DNA of 64,000 nucleotides from Geothrix sp. 21YS21S-2 (GCF_030846775.1 NZ_CP132910.1:2266001-2330000), one strand, 5' to 3'; shown: positions 32,426 to 41,511, counted from the first letter of the stretch. Notes: generated by a model from the letters alone, not told the origin. Numbers and translations: made by a program.

Positions 32426-33469
32426 CTACTCCCGGCGCTGTTCCAGCATGTGGAAGAGCTTGGCCTTGGCCAGGGCGTCCTCCCCGCGGTTCACCAGAAG
32501 CCCCACCTGGTGGGCCACCTCCTCGATGAGGTTGCGCTCCTCCTGCAGGAAGGGCCCCTCGTCGAAGGCGGGCATGTCCCGCACGTAGTACACCTGCACG
32601 GCGCCGCGGAGCTTGCCGGCCACCAGGATGTCCGCCTCCTGGAGCCACGGGGTCTCCTGGAAGCCGGGCGTGTCGAACATCCGGCCGTTGAAGAGGATGC
32701 GGGCGGAGGTGAGCTCGGGGTACTGCCACGCGGGCGGCAGCAGCTCCACGATGTCCTGCAGCTGTTCCTCCAGCGTGCGGCCATCCAACTGGGACACCTG
32801 GGCGATGCCGTACAGGCAGTCCAGTTCCTTGACCCGTTCCCGCAGGGCCCACTGGGCCGCCTGGAAGGCCACGGCCACGCCGAGGGTCTCGCCGACGCCC
32901 TCGAAGTACTGCACATCGTTGCGCGTGAAGTAGTCGGCCTTCCGGCTTCCGAGGTACAGCACGCCCCGGATGCGCTCGTCCACGGGGACGGGCACGAAGG
33001 CCAGGGACCGGTATTCCCCGCCGATGACCACGGAATGGGCCTGGGCGTCCAGGCGGCCGCTTTCCCGGAGGAGCACCGGACGGGTGGAGTCGCTGGTCCA
33101 GAAGCTCCCCCCCCGGGTGGAGAAGGGGGAGGCGGCCAGGAACTGGCCCTTCAGCACCGAGGCCATGATCTGGTCGGCCAGCAGGGACGGGTCCGGGTCC
33201 GACGGGACGAGGTCGCAGAGGAAGCGGAAGCCCCCCTCCCCCACCTCCGCCCTGCAGCGGTAGACCTTGCCGCCGTCCTCCAGGCGCACCTCCAGGATGT
33301 CGCAGGCCAGGAACTCCAGGATGGAGCCGCTGGCCATCTGCAGGAATTCCAGCCGCAGGAAGCCCTGGTTGGCCATGGAGAACAGGCGGTGGAGCAGGTC
33401 CCGGAACCGGAAATGCGAAGCGCCGCCCCAGGCCAGGAGCGGGTTGCCGTCGTGGGTGGACTCGATCAT
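32426..33469 (-). CDS. GAF-domain protein
   Basis: 347 residues with no kinase or output domain. The N-terminal region (about 20-215) contains a GAF-type domain (LLHRLFSMANQGFLRLEFLQMASGSILEFLACDILEVRLEDG, then SLAFVPVPVDERIRGVLYLGS) and the C-terminal region (about 220-340) a second one (LDCLYGIAQVSQLDGRTLEEQLQDIVELLP, GAVQVYYVRDMP). Proteins like this bind small ligands or dimerise with a partner. It shares an 86-bp divergent promoter region with the PEP-binding receiver protein, and the pair may act together. The ligand is not known. Confidence 0.72.
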   Translation of the reverse strand: MIESTHDGNPLLAWGGASHFRFRDLLHRLFSMANQGFLRLEFLQMASGSILEFLACDILEVRLEDGGKVYRCRAEVGEGGFRFLCDLVPSDPDPSLLADQIMASVLKGQFLAASPFSTRGGSFWTSDSTRPVLLRESGRLDAQAHSVVIGGEYRSLAFVPVPVDERIRGVLYLGSRKADYFTRNDVQYFEGVGETLGVAVAFQAAQWALRERVKELDCLYGIAQVSQLDGRTLEEQLQDIVELLPPAWQYPELTSARILFNGRMFDTPGFQETPWLQEADILVAGKLRGAVQVYYVRDMPAFDEGPFLQEERNLIEEVAHQVGLLVNRGEDALAKAKLFHMLEQRRE

Positions 33470-33555
33470 GCCGGGAACCTCCGGAATGCTGGCTCGATGG
33501 GCCTATTCTGCCCGAATTTCAATGCTATGATGCGGACACCTTCCCGGAAAAGACC

Positions 33556-36522
33556 ATGCGAGACCGGATCCTGGACGACCTCCTCGGCATCCCGGAGCAG
33601 ACCGAGACCCTGTACGACTCCCTGATCCCGAGGCGGGTCAACAACCTGCTCCTGGTGACCAGCCTCTACGACAGCTACACCTTCATCGAGGACGGCCGCC
33701 TCTCGGAAATGCTGCTCAACGAGTTCATGGAACTCAACCTGCAGTATTCCCCGCATATCCAGCGGGTGTCCACGGCGCTGGAGGCGCTCGACCTCATCTC
33801 GCGCATGGACTTCGACCTGGTGATCTCCATGCCGCGGGTGGGGGAGATGAACGTCCGGGAGTTCGGGGAGCGGGTGCAGGAACGGGCGCCGGGCCTGCCG
33901 GTGATCCTCCTGGCCAGCAGCCTGCGGGAACTGGCGCAGCTCCAGCCCCTCACGGACCTGAAGGGCATCTACGACGTCTTCGTATGGCTGGGGGACGTGC
34001 GGCTGTTCCTGGCCATGATCAAGTCGGTGGAGGACCGCCTGAACGCCTGGCATGACGCCCGGCTCGCCGGCGTCAAGTGCATCCTGGTGGTGGAGGACAA
34101 CGTCCCCTTCTATTCCGCGAACCTGCCCGAGCTCTACACGGAGGTCATGAAGCAGACCCTGACCCTCATGGCCGAGGGGGTGAACCGCTCCCAGCGCATC
34201 ATCCGGCGCCGCGCCCGGCCCAAGATCCTCCTGGCCCACACCTTCGAGCAGGCCATGGATTTCTACGGAAAGTACCGGGAGGACCTGGTGGGGGTCATCC
34301 TGGACATCGCCTTCCCCCGGGGCGGGCGCATGGACTTCGCGGCGGGACCGGCCTTCGCCAAGATCGTGGCCGAGCGCAGCCCGGACCTCCCCATCCTGGT
34401 GCAGTCCACTTCCGAATTCTGGGACCCCGGGCCCGAGTCCACCGTGACCTTCGTGGACAAGCGCTCCCCGGACCTCCGCCAGGAGCTGCGGACCTTCATG
34501 CAGGACTACCTGGGCTTCGGCGAGTTCATCTTCCGCAACACCGACGGCGCCATCGTCTCCAAGGCCGACGACCTCCGCAGCCTGGAGTGGTCGGTGCAGG
34601 CGGTGCCCATCGAGAGCCTCGAGTTCCACGCCCACCGCGGCGACTTCAGCAAGTGGCTCCTGGTGCGCACGGAGTTCGAGCTGAGCGGGACGCTGGCCCG
34701 GATCATCGCCCAGAACCCGCAGGGCGAGGACCTGCGCTCGCGGATCCTGGACGCCCTCCACGCCCACCGGGCCCGGGCAGGCGCGGGCGTCGTGGCGGAG
34801 TTCTCACCCACGGGCTTCGAGGGGAGCAGCCGCTTCGTTCGGCTGGGCACGGGCTCCCTGGGCGGCAAGGGCCGGGGCCTGGCCTTCGTCAATTCGCTGA
34901 TCACCTCCTACCACCTTGAGAACCGCTTCCCGGGCATCCGCATCGCCGTGCCCCCCACCCTGGTGCTGGCCACCAGCGTCTTCGACCAGTTCATGCAGAC
35001 GCCCGGCCTGCGGGCCTTCGCGCAGCAGGAGCAGGACAACGAGGCCATCACCCGGGCCTTCCTGGCCGCGGATCTGCCGCGGGACGCGGTGGACGCCCTG
35101 TGGACCTTCCTGGACTGGATCCGCTACCCCCTGGCGGTGCGCTCCTCGAGCCTCCTGGAGGACGCCTCCTACCAGCCCTTCGCGGGGATCTACGAGACGT
35201 ACATGATCCCCAACAACGAGGAGGATCCGGAACTGCGCCTGGCCCGCCTGGGCGACGCGGTGAAGCGGGTCTACGCCTCGACGTTCCATTCCGAGGCCAA
35301 GGCCTATCTCCAGTCCACGCCCAACCGCGTGGAGGAGGAGAAGATGGCGGTGGTGATCCAGCAGATGGCGGGAAGGCGCCACGGCCGCTACATGTATCCC
35401 GACTTCGCCGGGGTGGGCCGCTCCCTGAACTTCTACCCCATGCCCGGCATGAAGCCCGAGGAGGGCGTGGGCTCGGTGGCCCTGGGCCTGGGCAAGACCG
35501 TGGTGGACGGCGGCCGCTGCGCGCGGTTCTGCCCCGCCCAGCCCGCCAAGCCCCTCCAGTGGTTCTCGCCCCGGGACTACCTGCAGAACGCCCAGCGGGA
35601 GTTCCTCGCCCTGGACCTGGACAGCCACGGCACCGGGCACGGCGGCATGCTCAACCTGGCGACCCTCGACCTGGCCGCGGCCAGGGAGCACGGCACGCTC
35701 TACCCCGTGGGCGGCGTCTACTCCCCGGACAACGACGCCATCTACGACGGCTGCTCCCGTCCCGGGGTGCCGCTGGTGACCATGGCCGGCGTGTTCAAGG
35801 GCGGGGTGTTCCCCCTGGGCGAGGTGCTCACCCTGCTGCTGAAGGCCGGCGCCGCCGCGAACTCCTGCCCCGTCGAGATGGAGTTCGCCGTCACCCTCTC
35901 GAAGAACCCCGGGGAGCCCCACGCCTTCGACTTCCTCCAGATCCGCCCCATGGTCATGGGCACCGACGCCCAGGACATCCCCATGGCCGCCCTCAAGCCC
36001 GGGGACGCCATCTGCACCTCCCGCATGGCCATGGGCAACGGGTTCCTGGAGGGCATCCAGGACCTGGTCTACGTCCGCCCCGGGACCTTCAGCCGGGCCC
36101 TGACCACGCGCATCGCCTCCGAGGTGGGGGACCTCAACAAGCGCCTCAAGGGCCGCCCCTACCTCCTGGTGGGCCCCGGCCGCTGGGGCAGCAGCGACCC
36201 CTGGCTGGGCATCCCCGTGGCCTGGTCCCAGATCGCCGGCGCCCGCTGCATCGTGGAGACCGACATGGGGGACATGCACGTGGATCCGTCGCAGGGTTCG
36301 CACTTCTTCCAGAACCTCATGGCGTTCGGAGTGGGATATCTCACGGTGGAGACCCAGGGGAAGGAGGACCTGCTGGACTTCGGGTGGCTGGAGGCGCAGG
36401 AGGCCACCTACGAGACGGAGCACCTGCGGCACCTGGCGTTCACGGCGCCGCTGGAGGTGGCGCTCAACGGCCGGCGGAACCGCGGGGCCGTGCTCAAGCC
36501 CGGGTGCAGCCTGCGCGGCTAG
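33556..36522 (+). CDS. Receiver-like / PEP-pyruvate-binding domain protein
   Basis: 988 residues. The first about 180 residues resemble a degenerate receiver (NLLLVTSLYDSYTFIEDG, FDLVISMPRVGEMNVREFG), and about 170-320 a second receiver with the acidic pair in VVEDN and the candidate phospho-acceptor Asp in GVILDIAFPRGG. Residues about 440-870 are a PPDK-type ATP-grasp PEP/pyruvate-binding domain (GTGSLGGKGRGLAFVNSLI, YPLAVRSSSLLEDASYQPFAGIYETYMIPN, EMEFAVTL, FLQIRPMV). There is no swivelling phosphohistidine domain and no TIM barrel, so it is not a full dikinase or PEP synthase. Similar proteins are annotated only as PEP/pyruvate-binding. A TATGAT -10 box lies at 33526-33531. Confidence 0.75.
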   Translation: MRDRILDDLLGIPEQTETLYDSLIPRRVNNLLLVTSLYDSYTFIEDGRLSEMLLNEFMELNLQYSPHIQRVSTALEALDLISRMDFDLVISMPRVGEMNVREFGERVQERAPGLPVILLASSLRELAQLQPLTDLKGIYDVFVWLGDVRLFLAMIKSVEDRLNAWHDARLAGVKCILVVEDNVPFYSANLPELYTEVMKQTLTLMAEGVNRSQRIIRRRARPKILLAHTFEQAMDFYGKYREDLVGVILDIAFPRGGRMDFAAGPAFAKIVAERSPDLPILVQSTSEFWDPGPESTVTFVDKRSPDLRQELRTFMQDYLGFGEFIFRNTDGAIVSKADDLRSLEWSVQAVPIESLEFHAHRGDFSKWLLVRTEFELSGTLARIIAQNPQGEDLRSRILDALHAHRARAGAGVVAEFSPTGFEGSSRFVRLGTGSLGGKGRGLAFVNSLITSYHLENRFPGIRIAVPPTLVLATSVFDQFMQTPGLRAFAQQEQDNEAITRAFLAADLPRDAVDALWTFLDWIRYPLAVRSSSLLEDASYQPFAGIYETYMIPNNEEDPELRLARLGDAVKRVYASTFHSEAKAYLQSTPNRVEEEKMAVVIQQMAGRRHGRYMYPDFAGVGRSLNFYPMPGMKPEEGVGSVALGLGKTVVDGGRCARFCPAQPAKPLQWFSPRDYLQNAQREFLALDLDSHGTGHGGMLNLATLDLAAAREHGTLYPVGGVYSPDNDAIYDGCSRPGVPLVTMAGVFKGGVFPLGEVLTLLLKAGAAANSCPVEMEFAVTLSKNPGEPHAFDFLQIRPMVMGTDAQDIPMAALKPGDAICTSRMAMGNGFLEGIQDLVYVRPGTFSRALTTRIASEVGDLNKRLKGRPYLLVGPGRWGSSDPWLGIPVAWSQIAGARCIVETDMGDMHVDPSQGSHFFQNLMAFGVGYLTVETQGKEDLLDFGWLEAQEATYETEHLRHLAFTAPLEVALNGRRNRGAVLKPGCSLRG

Positions 36523-36932
36523 GCGTGGAAGCGGGACACCAGGTAGCGGATGCCGATGCCCATGCTGGCCTCCCAGGCCAGGGTCACCTCCGGGGTCCAG
36601 GCGGGGTCGGCCACCCGCACCGCCGACAGGAGGCTGTCCAGCCAGTTGTCGTACAGCTCCGCTCCGATCGCCAGCTGCGCGGCCCCGTGCCGCCGGGCCA
36701 GGTGGTCCAGGAACTCCGGAGGTCCCAGGCCGTCCTGGCGGGCCGCGCGGAGCATCAGGGTGAAGGAGCTCTGCAGCATCTCCTTCTGCCTCGCGAAATC
36801 CGTGGTGCCGAACTTCTCCCGGACCTTGGGGGAGGAAGCGAGGAAGAGCTCATAGAAGAGATCCAGGAAATCCGGATTCGCCCTGCATCGCTCGAGGCTG
36901 TCCCCGAAGACCTGGAGCGTGGCGTCGTCCAT
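36519..36932 (-). CDS. Globin-family protein
   Basis: 137 residues, the length of a single-domain globin. The haem pocket shows FYELFLASSPKVREKF, an HL-type segment (FLDHLARRHGAAQLAIGAELYDNWLDSLLSAVR) where His in RRHG is the best candidate for the proximal ligand, and a C-terminal helix (WEASMGIGIRYLVSRF). Such globins bind oxygen or nitric oxide, or sense them. The stop overlaps by 4 bp with the converging PEP-binding gene. Its 71-bp upstream gap holds a palindrome (ATGAGACTCAT) and no strong promoter. Confidence 0.72.
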   Translation of the reverse strand: MDDATLQVFGDSLERCRANPDFLDLFYELFLASSPKVREKFGTTDFARQKEMLQSSFTLMLRAARQDGLGPPEFLDHLARRHGAAQLAIGAELYDNWLDSLLSAVRVADPAWTPEVTLAWEASMGIGIRYLVSRFHA

Positions 36933-36996
36933 CGGATCCTCCGGGATGATGAGGACAACTTATAGCGAAGGGCGGGACAATCAAGAAAAATCGGGA

Positions 36997-37007
36997 ATGA
37001 GACTCAT
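36997..37007. promoter_or_regulatory. 11-bp palindrome ATGAGACTCAT
   Basis: The same 11-mer lies in reverse orientation at 18658-18668, upstream of the four-repeat metzincin gene. Here it covers the end of the Rrf2 gene and lies about 65 bp before the globin start. A shared regulator is possible but unproven. Confidence 0.3.
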
Positions 37008-37447
37008 ATCGCGTAGTTGCTCACCGCGTCGGAGCGCTTGGCGCGGTCCCGCTCCACCAGCGCCGCCAGGGAGATCCCGCCGTAGATGTCCCCCAGGGCC
37101 CGGCTACCCTCGGCCCACAGGTCCTCAAGCGTGCAGGCCTCGGGCTTTCCGCAGCAGCCCGAGCCCCCGGGGCAGTCCGACAGGGTCAGGGGCCCCTCCA
37201 GGGCCTCCAGGATGGCCAGCACGGAGATGTCGGCCGGGTTGCGCGCCAGGGTGTAGCCCCCCCGGGCCCCCCGCACGGCCTGGACGATCCCGCCCTTGCG
37301 CAGCGGCACCATCAGCTGCTCCAGGTAGGTCCCCGGGAGCCCTTCGGCCTCCGCGATGTCCTTGAGGAAGGTGGGCCCTTGCCCATGCAGGCGACCCAGG
37401 GCCAGCAGGGCCCGCATTCCGTAGATGGCGCGCGAAGAGAATTTCAT
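37004..37447 (-). CDS. Rrf2-family transcriptional regulator (CymR/IscR-like)
   Basis: 147 residues from the ATG at 37447. MKFSSRAIYGMRALLALGRLHG is the typical Rrf2 N-terminus, followed by a winged helix (LKDIAEAEGLPGTYLEQLMVPLRKGGIVQAVRGARGGYTLAR). The effector loop has DCPGGSGCCGKPEACTL with four cysteines, three of which could hold an iron-sulfur cluster as in IscR. It is divergent from O-acetylhomoserine sulfhydrylase with two matching palindromes between them, so the likely role is control of sulfur assimilation, as for CymR. Whether it holds a cluster is not shown. Confidence 0.85.
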   Translation of the reverse strand: MKFSSRAIYGMRALLALGRLHGQGPTFLKDIAEAEGLPGTYLEQLMVPLRKGGIVQAVRGARGGYTLARNPADISVLAILEALEGPLTLSDCPGGSGCCGKPEACTLEDLWAEGSRALGDIYGGISLAALVERDRAKRSDAVSNYAI

Positions 37448-37464
37448 GGCCCCAGAATACCCAC

Positions 37465-37477
37465 TTCTTACTAAGAA
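37465..37477. promoter_or_regulatory. Rrf2 operator candidate at the regulator gene
   Basis: TTCTTA-C-TAAGAA, 18 bp before the Rrf2 start codon. It shares half-sites with the larger palindrome at 37505-37531, so it may be an autoregulatory site. Confidence 0.5.
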
Positions 37478-37504
37478 ATCATCTTGACGGCGAACCATTG
37501 TTGA

Positions 37505-37531
37505 GTATTCTTATTTTATCACTAAGAATAC
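37505..37531. promoter_or_regulatory. Rrf2 operator candidate at metY
   Basis: GTATTCTTA-N9-TAAGAATAC, a perfect 9-bp palindrome 19 bp before the metY start. It shares the TTCTTA/TAAGAA half-sites with 37465-37477, which points to one regulator for both genes. Confidence 0.6.
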
Positions 37532-37549
37532 CTTCCCGAGGAGCCGCCC

Positions 37550-38833
37550 GTGACCTACCGCCCCGAAACCGTCGCCCTGCATGGCGGCCAGACTCCCGAC
37601 CCCACCACCCTCAGCCGCGCCGTGGCCATCCACCGCACCAGCTCCTACGTGTTCAAGAGCACCGAACACGCCGCGAACCTCTTCGCCCTGCGGGAGCTGG
37701 GCAACATCTACACGCGCATCGGCAACCCCACCCAGGACGTCCTGGAGCAGCGCATCTCCCAGTTGGAGGGCGGCGCGGCCTCCCTGGCCCTGGCCTCGGG
37801 GACCTCGGCGATCTTCTACGCCATCATCACCCTCGCCCAGGCCGGCGACGAGATCGTGGCGGCCAACAACCTCTACGGCGGCACCTACACCCAGTTCGAC
37901 GCCATCCTGCCGGCCCTGGGCATCAAGGTCCGCTTCGTGGATCCCGGGGACCCCGCGAATTTCCAGAAGGCCATCACGGACAGGACCCGGGCCGTCTTCA
38001 TCGAGAGCATCGGCAACCCGCTGCTGGACGTGGCCGACATCGAAGGCATCGCCGCCGTGGCCCACCGCAACGGCCTGCCCCTCATCGTGGACGCCACCTT
38101 CTCCACGCCGTACCTGCTCCAGGCCATCCGGCACGGCGCGGACATCGTCGTGAATTCGCTCACCAAATGGATCGGAGGCCACGGCACGGGCATCGGCGGC
38201 ATCATCACCGACGCGGGCACCTTCGACTGGAAGGGCGGAAGGCACCCCCTCTTCACCGAGCCCGACCCCAACTATCATGGCCTGCGCTGGGGCATCGACC
38301 TGCCCGCGCCCCTGGCCCCCCTGGCCTTCATCCTCAGGGCCCGCACGGTGCCCCTGCGCAACCTGGGCGCGGCCATCTCCCCCGACAACGCCTGGATCTT
38401 CCTCCAGGGCATCGAGACGCTGCCCCTGCGCATCGTCCGCCACAGCGAGAACGCGCTGGCCGTGGCCCGGCACCTTCAGAAGCATCCAAAAGCGGCCTGG
38501 GTGCGCTACCCCGGCCTGCCCGGCGACCCCAGCTTCGAGCTCGCGTCGAAGTATCTCCGGAACGGCTTCGGAGGCATGGTCATCTTCGGCATCAAGGGCG
38601 GGTCCGAGGCCGCCGTGCGCCTCATCGACAGCATCCCCCTCTTCTCGCACCTGGCCAACGTCGGCGACGCCAAGAGCCTGATCATCCACCCCGCCAGCAC
38701 CACCCACTCCCAGCTCAGCGAGGCCCAGCAGCGCGAGGGCGGCCTCACGCCGGACCTGGTGCGCCTGTCCATCGGCATCGAGCACATCGACGACATCCTC
38801 GAGGCCCTGGACGCGGGCCTGGCCAACGCCTGA
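37550..38833 (+). CDS. metY: O-acetylhomoserine sulfhydrylase
   Basis: 427 residues from a GTG with a GAGGAG ribosome site. It is a Cys/Met-metabolism PLP enzyme: YTRIGNPTQDVLEQRISQLEGG, ALASGTSAIFYAIITLAQAGDEIV, IESIGNPLLDVADIEGIA, VDATFSTPYL, and the PLP Lys in VNSLTKWIGGHG. It joins O-acetylhomoserine with sulfide to make homocysteine, opening methionine synthesis. The length and the insert (GGRHPLFTEPDPNYHGL) fit MetY rather than MetB or MetC. Divergent from an Rrf2 regulator with paired operators, it is likely induced by sulfur limitation. Confidence 0.9.
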   Translation: MTYRPETVALHGGQTPDPTTLSRAVAIHRTSSYVFKSTEHAANLFALRELGNIYTRIGNPTQDVLEQRISQLEGGAASLALASGTSAIFYAIITLAQAGDEIVAANNLYGGTYTQFDAILPALGIKVRFVDPGDPANFQKAITDRTRAVFIESIGNPLLDVADIEGIAAVAHRNGLPLIVDATFSTPYLLQAIRHGADIVVNSLTKWIGGHGTGIGGIITDAGTFDWKGGRHPLFTEPDPNYHGLRWGIDLPAPLAPLAFILRARTVPLRNLGAAISPDNAWIFLQGIETLPLRIVRHSENALAVARHLQKHPKAAWVRYPGLPGDPSFELASKYLRNGFGGMVIFGIKGGSEAAVRLIDSIPLFSHLANVGDAKSLIIHPASTTHSQLSEAQQREGGLTPDLVRLSIGIEHIDDILEALDAGLANA

Positions 38834-38834
38834 C

Positions 38835-40142
38835 TCAGTCCGTGAAGCCGCTCTCCAGCCCCGCCTCGATGCCCGAATACGCCCTGTCCAGCTGCTCCCC
38901 GGTCACGCAGTAGGGGGGCAGCAGGTAGAGCGTGGGGCCCAGGGGCCTGAGCAGCAGCCCGCGCTCCAGGAAGAACCGCTTCATGCGGGCGTTCAGGCCG
39001 GGGAGGTCCGGGACCACGTCGAAGGCCGCGATGGTCCCCTGCACCCGCAACCTCGCGGCGTGCTGACTCGCCGCGACGATCCGCGCAAGATCCGTGCGGT
39101 GCCGCCGCTCGATCTCCGCCCGGGCCGCAAGGCAGGCCGGGTCCAGCAGGAGGTCCAGGGAGGCCAGCGCCGCCGCGCAGCCCAGGGGATTGGCGGTGAA
39201 GGAATGGCCGTGGAGGAAGGCCCGGTCCGTGGAGGGATCCAGGAAGGCGTCGTGCACGGCCTCGGTGGTGATGGTGAGGCTCATGGGGAGCGCGCCTCCG
39301 GTGAGGCCCTTGGACAGGCAGATGAAGTCAGGCTCCACCCCCGCCCCGAGGCACCCGAAGAGCGGTCCCAGCCGGCCGAAGCCCGTCATCACCTCGTCGA
39401 GGATCACCAGGATCCCGCGGCTCCTCATGCGCTCCACCACGCCGCGCAGGAAGTCCGGCCGGTGCATGCGCATTCCGCTGGCGCCCTGCACCAGGGGCTC
39501 GATGACGGCCGCGGCGGTGGCCGCGCCGTGGCGTTCGAGGTGGCGGTCCAGTGCGGCCAGGGCCGCGGCCTCCTTGGCCTCCACGTCCCCGTCGCCCAGC
39601 CAGGTGCCCGCCACGGGCAGCACGTCCACCGGGAACATCAGGGACCGCCAGGCCTCGAAGAACCGCGAGGACACGCCCACCGACATGGCTCCGACCGTGT
39701 CTCCGTGGTAGCCGCCGTCGAAGGCCAGAAATCGGTCCCGGGCCTCCCCGCGGTTGCTCCGCGCCTGGAGCGCCATCTTCAGGGCCACCTCCACCGCGGT
39801 GGAGCCGTTGTCCGAGAAGAAGCAGCGCCGGAGGCCCGGGGGCAGGAGGGCCGTGAGCCGCCGGCAGAGCTCCACCGCCGGCTCGTGGGTGAACCCCGCG
39901 AAGATCACCTGCTCCAGGCGCAGGGCCTGGTCGCCGATGGCCCGGGCGATGGCGGGGTGGCCGTGGCCATGGAGGGTCACCCACCAGGAGGAGACGAGGT
40001 CCAGAATCTCCCGGCCTTCGACGTCCGTGAGGACCGCGCCCCGGGCCGAGCGGATGGGGATGGGCGGCGGCGCGGTGAGGGCCTGGGTGAAGGGGTGCCA
40101 CACCAGGGAGCGGTCCAGATCCGCGAGGGCGGTGCGGTCCAT
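38835..40142 (-). CDS. bioA: Adenosylmethionine-8-amino-7-oxononanoate aminotransferase
   Basis: 435 residues, with VWHPFTQALTAPP at the N-terminus, SDNGSTAVEVALKMALQ, GYHGDTVGAMSVG, ILDEVMTGFGRLG and the PLP Lys in ICLSKGLTGGALPMS, all typical of BioA. It converts KAPA to DAPA using S-adenosylmethionine. It is the last gene of the biotin operon; its ATG overlaps the stop of bioD (ATGA). The stop lies 2 bp from the converging metY stop. Confidence 0.94.
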   Translation of the reverse strand: MDRTALADLDRSLVWHPFTQALTAPPPIPIRSARGAVLTDVEGREILDLVSSWWVTLHGHGHPAIARAIGDQALRLEQVIFAGFTHEPAVELCRRLTALLPPGLRRCFFSDNGSTAVEVALKMALQARSNRGEARDRFLAFDGGYHGDTVGAMSVGVSSRFFEAWRSLMFPVDVLPVAGTWLGDGDVEAKEAAALAALDRHLERHGAATAAAVIEPLVQGASGMRMHRPDFLRGVVERMRSRGILVILDEVMTGFGRLGPLFGCLGAGVEPDFICLSKGLTGGALPMSLTITTEAVHDAFLDPSTDRAFLHGHSFTANPLGCAAALASLDLLLDPACLAARAEIERRHRTDLARIVAASQHAARLRVQGTIAAFDVVPDLPGLNARMKRFFLERGLLLRPLGPTLYLLPPYCVTGEQLDRAYSGIEAGLESGFTD

Positions 40143-40768
40143 CAGCGGCCTCCGATAGGCGACAGGTCGAGCCGTGCGGCGGCCGCCGCCAGGGCCGCCG
40201 GGGTCAGGGGGTCCAGCCAGGGGATGCGGCCCAGGATGGGTGCGCCTCCGAGGCGGGCGATGGCCGCCAGGTTGAGAGGATGGTCCGGCCCACTGAAGAC
40301 GATGCCCGCCACCGGGAGACCCCGCCGGCGCAGGGCCTCCAGGGACAGCAGGGTGTGGTTGATCGTGCCCAGCCCGGTGCGCGCGGCGAGAACCACAGGA
40401 AGCCCCAGGCGGGCCGCGAGGTCGATCATGAGGGTCGTGGCGTCCAGCGGGACCAGGAGGCCCCCCGCCCCCTCCACCACCAGGAGGCCCTCCGGGAGGG
40501 CGATGCGGGCGGGGTCGATGGTCAGGCCCTCCTCCGCCGCGGCCTGGTCAGGCGCGAGGGCCGCCTGGAATTCGTAGGCCGGGCGCGGGAAGTCCCCGGG
40601 CCGGTGCCCGGTGAGCCTGGCCACCACGGCCGTGTCGCCCCCGGGCGCCCCGCGCAGTCCGCTCTGCACCGGTTTCCAGTAGCCCGCGCCCAGGGCCGCC
40701 ACCAGGGCCGCCGCCACGACGGTCTTGCCTGCGTCCGTGTCCGTTCCCGCCACGAAGACGCTTCCCAT
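40142..40768 (-). CDS. bioD: Dethiobiotin synthetase
   Basis: 208 residues. The P-loop reads MGSVFVAGTDTDAGKTVVAAALVAALG, followed by YWKPVQSG, and LLVVEGAGGLLVPLD is the conserved ATP/Mg region. It makes dethiobiotin from DAPA and CO2 with ATP. The start was set at the ATG that overlaps the bioC stop; the frame is open further upstream but that would duplicate bioC sequence in another frame. Confidence 0.93.
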   Translation of the reverse strand: MGSVFVAGTDTDAGKTVVAAALVAALGAGYWKPVQSGLRGAPGGDTAVVARLTGHRPGDFPRPAYEFQAALAPDQAAAEEGLTIDPARIALPEGLLVVEGAGGLLVPLDATTLMIDLAARLGLPVVLAARTGLGTINHTLLSLEALRRRGLPVAGIVFSGPDHPLNLAAIARLGGAPILGRIPWLDPLTPAALAAAAARLDLSPIGGR

Positions 40769-41511
40769 CAGGCCCTCCAGATCACGGTGAGCACGTCGTA
40801 GGTGGCGAGGAACTCGCCGCCGCCGGAGCGCAGGAGCCGGCCCAGGGCGGCCGGGGAGAGCGTCGCGTGGCCCGGGGCGGCGGTGCGGGCCCCGGTGAGC
40901 CGCAGGTGGTCCAGGAAGCCGTGGAGGCTCCCGCACCGCAGCGGGAAGGACCGCCGCCCGACGCGGCACCCGGGCAGCAGCGCCTCCAGCCCCTCCGGCG
41001 TGGGGTAGGCCGGCGTGCCCGGCTCCACTCCGGCGGCCCGGCACCTCCCGCGCCACTCGGGGAAGGTGCCGGCGCCCAGGGTGGTCACCGCCAGCGCGCC
41101 GCCGGGGTTCAGAAGCCCGTGGAGCCGGGTGAGGCCCGCCGCCAGGTCGCCGAACCACTGCACCGCCAGGCTGGAGACGATCAGATCGAAGCGCCGCCCG
41201 CCCACATCCGGGTCCTCCCCGTCCATGACCCGCGCATCCACCCCGGGAAAGCGGCGGGAGCACGCCGCGACCATGGCCGGGGCGAGGTCCGTCGCCAGCC
41301 ATCGGCACCCGGGAAGGGCCGGGGCCAGGGCGCCGGTGAGAAACCCCGTGCCGCAGCCGATCTCCAGCACGTCCGGGGCCGCCTTGGGGGGCAGGGCCAG
41401 GACCTGGCCCGCCAGCGCCGCGGCCACCCGCCGCTGAGGCCCCGCCTGCCCGTCGTAGGTGCCGGCGGCGGCGTCGAAGCGCCTCAGGATGGTCTCCTTC
41501 CACTCGCTCAT
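40768..41511 (-). CDS. bioC: Malonyl-ACP O-methyltransferase BioC
   Basis: 247 residues. FDAAAGTYDGQAGPQRRVAAAL is the BioC N-terminus, VLEIGCGTGFLTGALA is the SAM-binding motif, and FDLIVSSLAVQWFGDLAAGLTRL is the family signature. It methylates malonyl-ACP so that fatty-acid synthesis can build the pimeloyl chain. Its stop overlaps the bioD start and its start overlaps the end of the upstream esterase gene, so translation is coupled. Confidence 0.9.
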   Translation of the reverse strand: MSEWKETILRRFDAAAGTYDGQAGPQRRVAAALAGQVLALPPKAAPDVLEIGCGTGFLTGALAPALPGCRWLATDLAPAMVAACSRRFPGVDARVMDGEDPDVGGRRFDLIVSSLAVQWFGDLAAGLTRLHGLLNPGGALAVTTLGAGTFPEWRGRCRAAGVEPGTPAYPTPEGLEALLPGCRVGRRSFPLRCGSLHGFLDHLRLTGARTAAPGHATLSPAALGRLLRSGGGEFLATYDVLTVIWRA

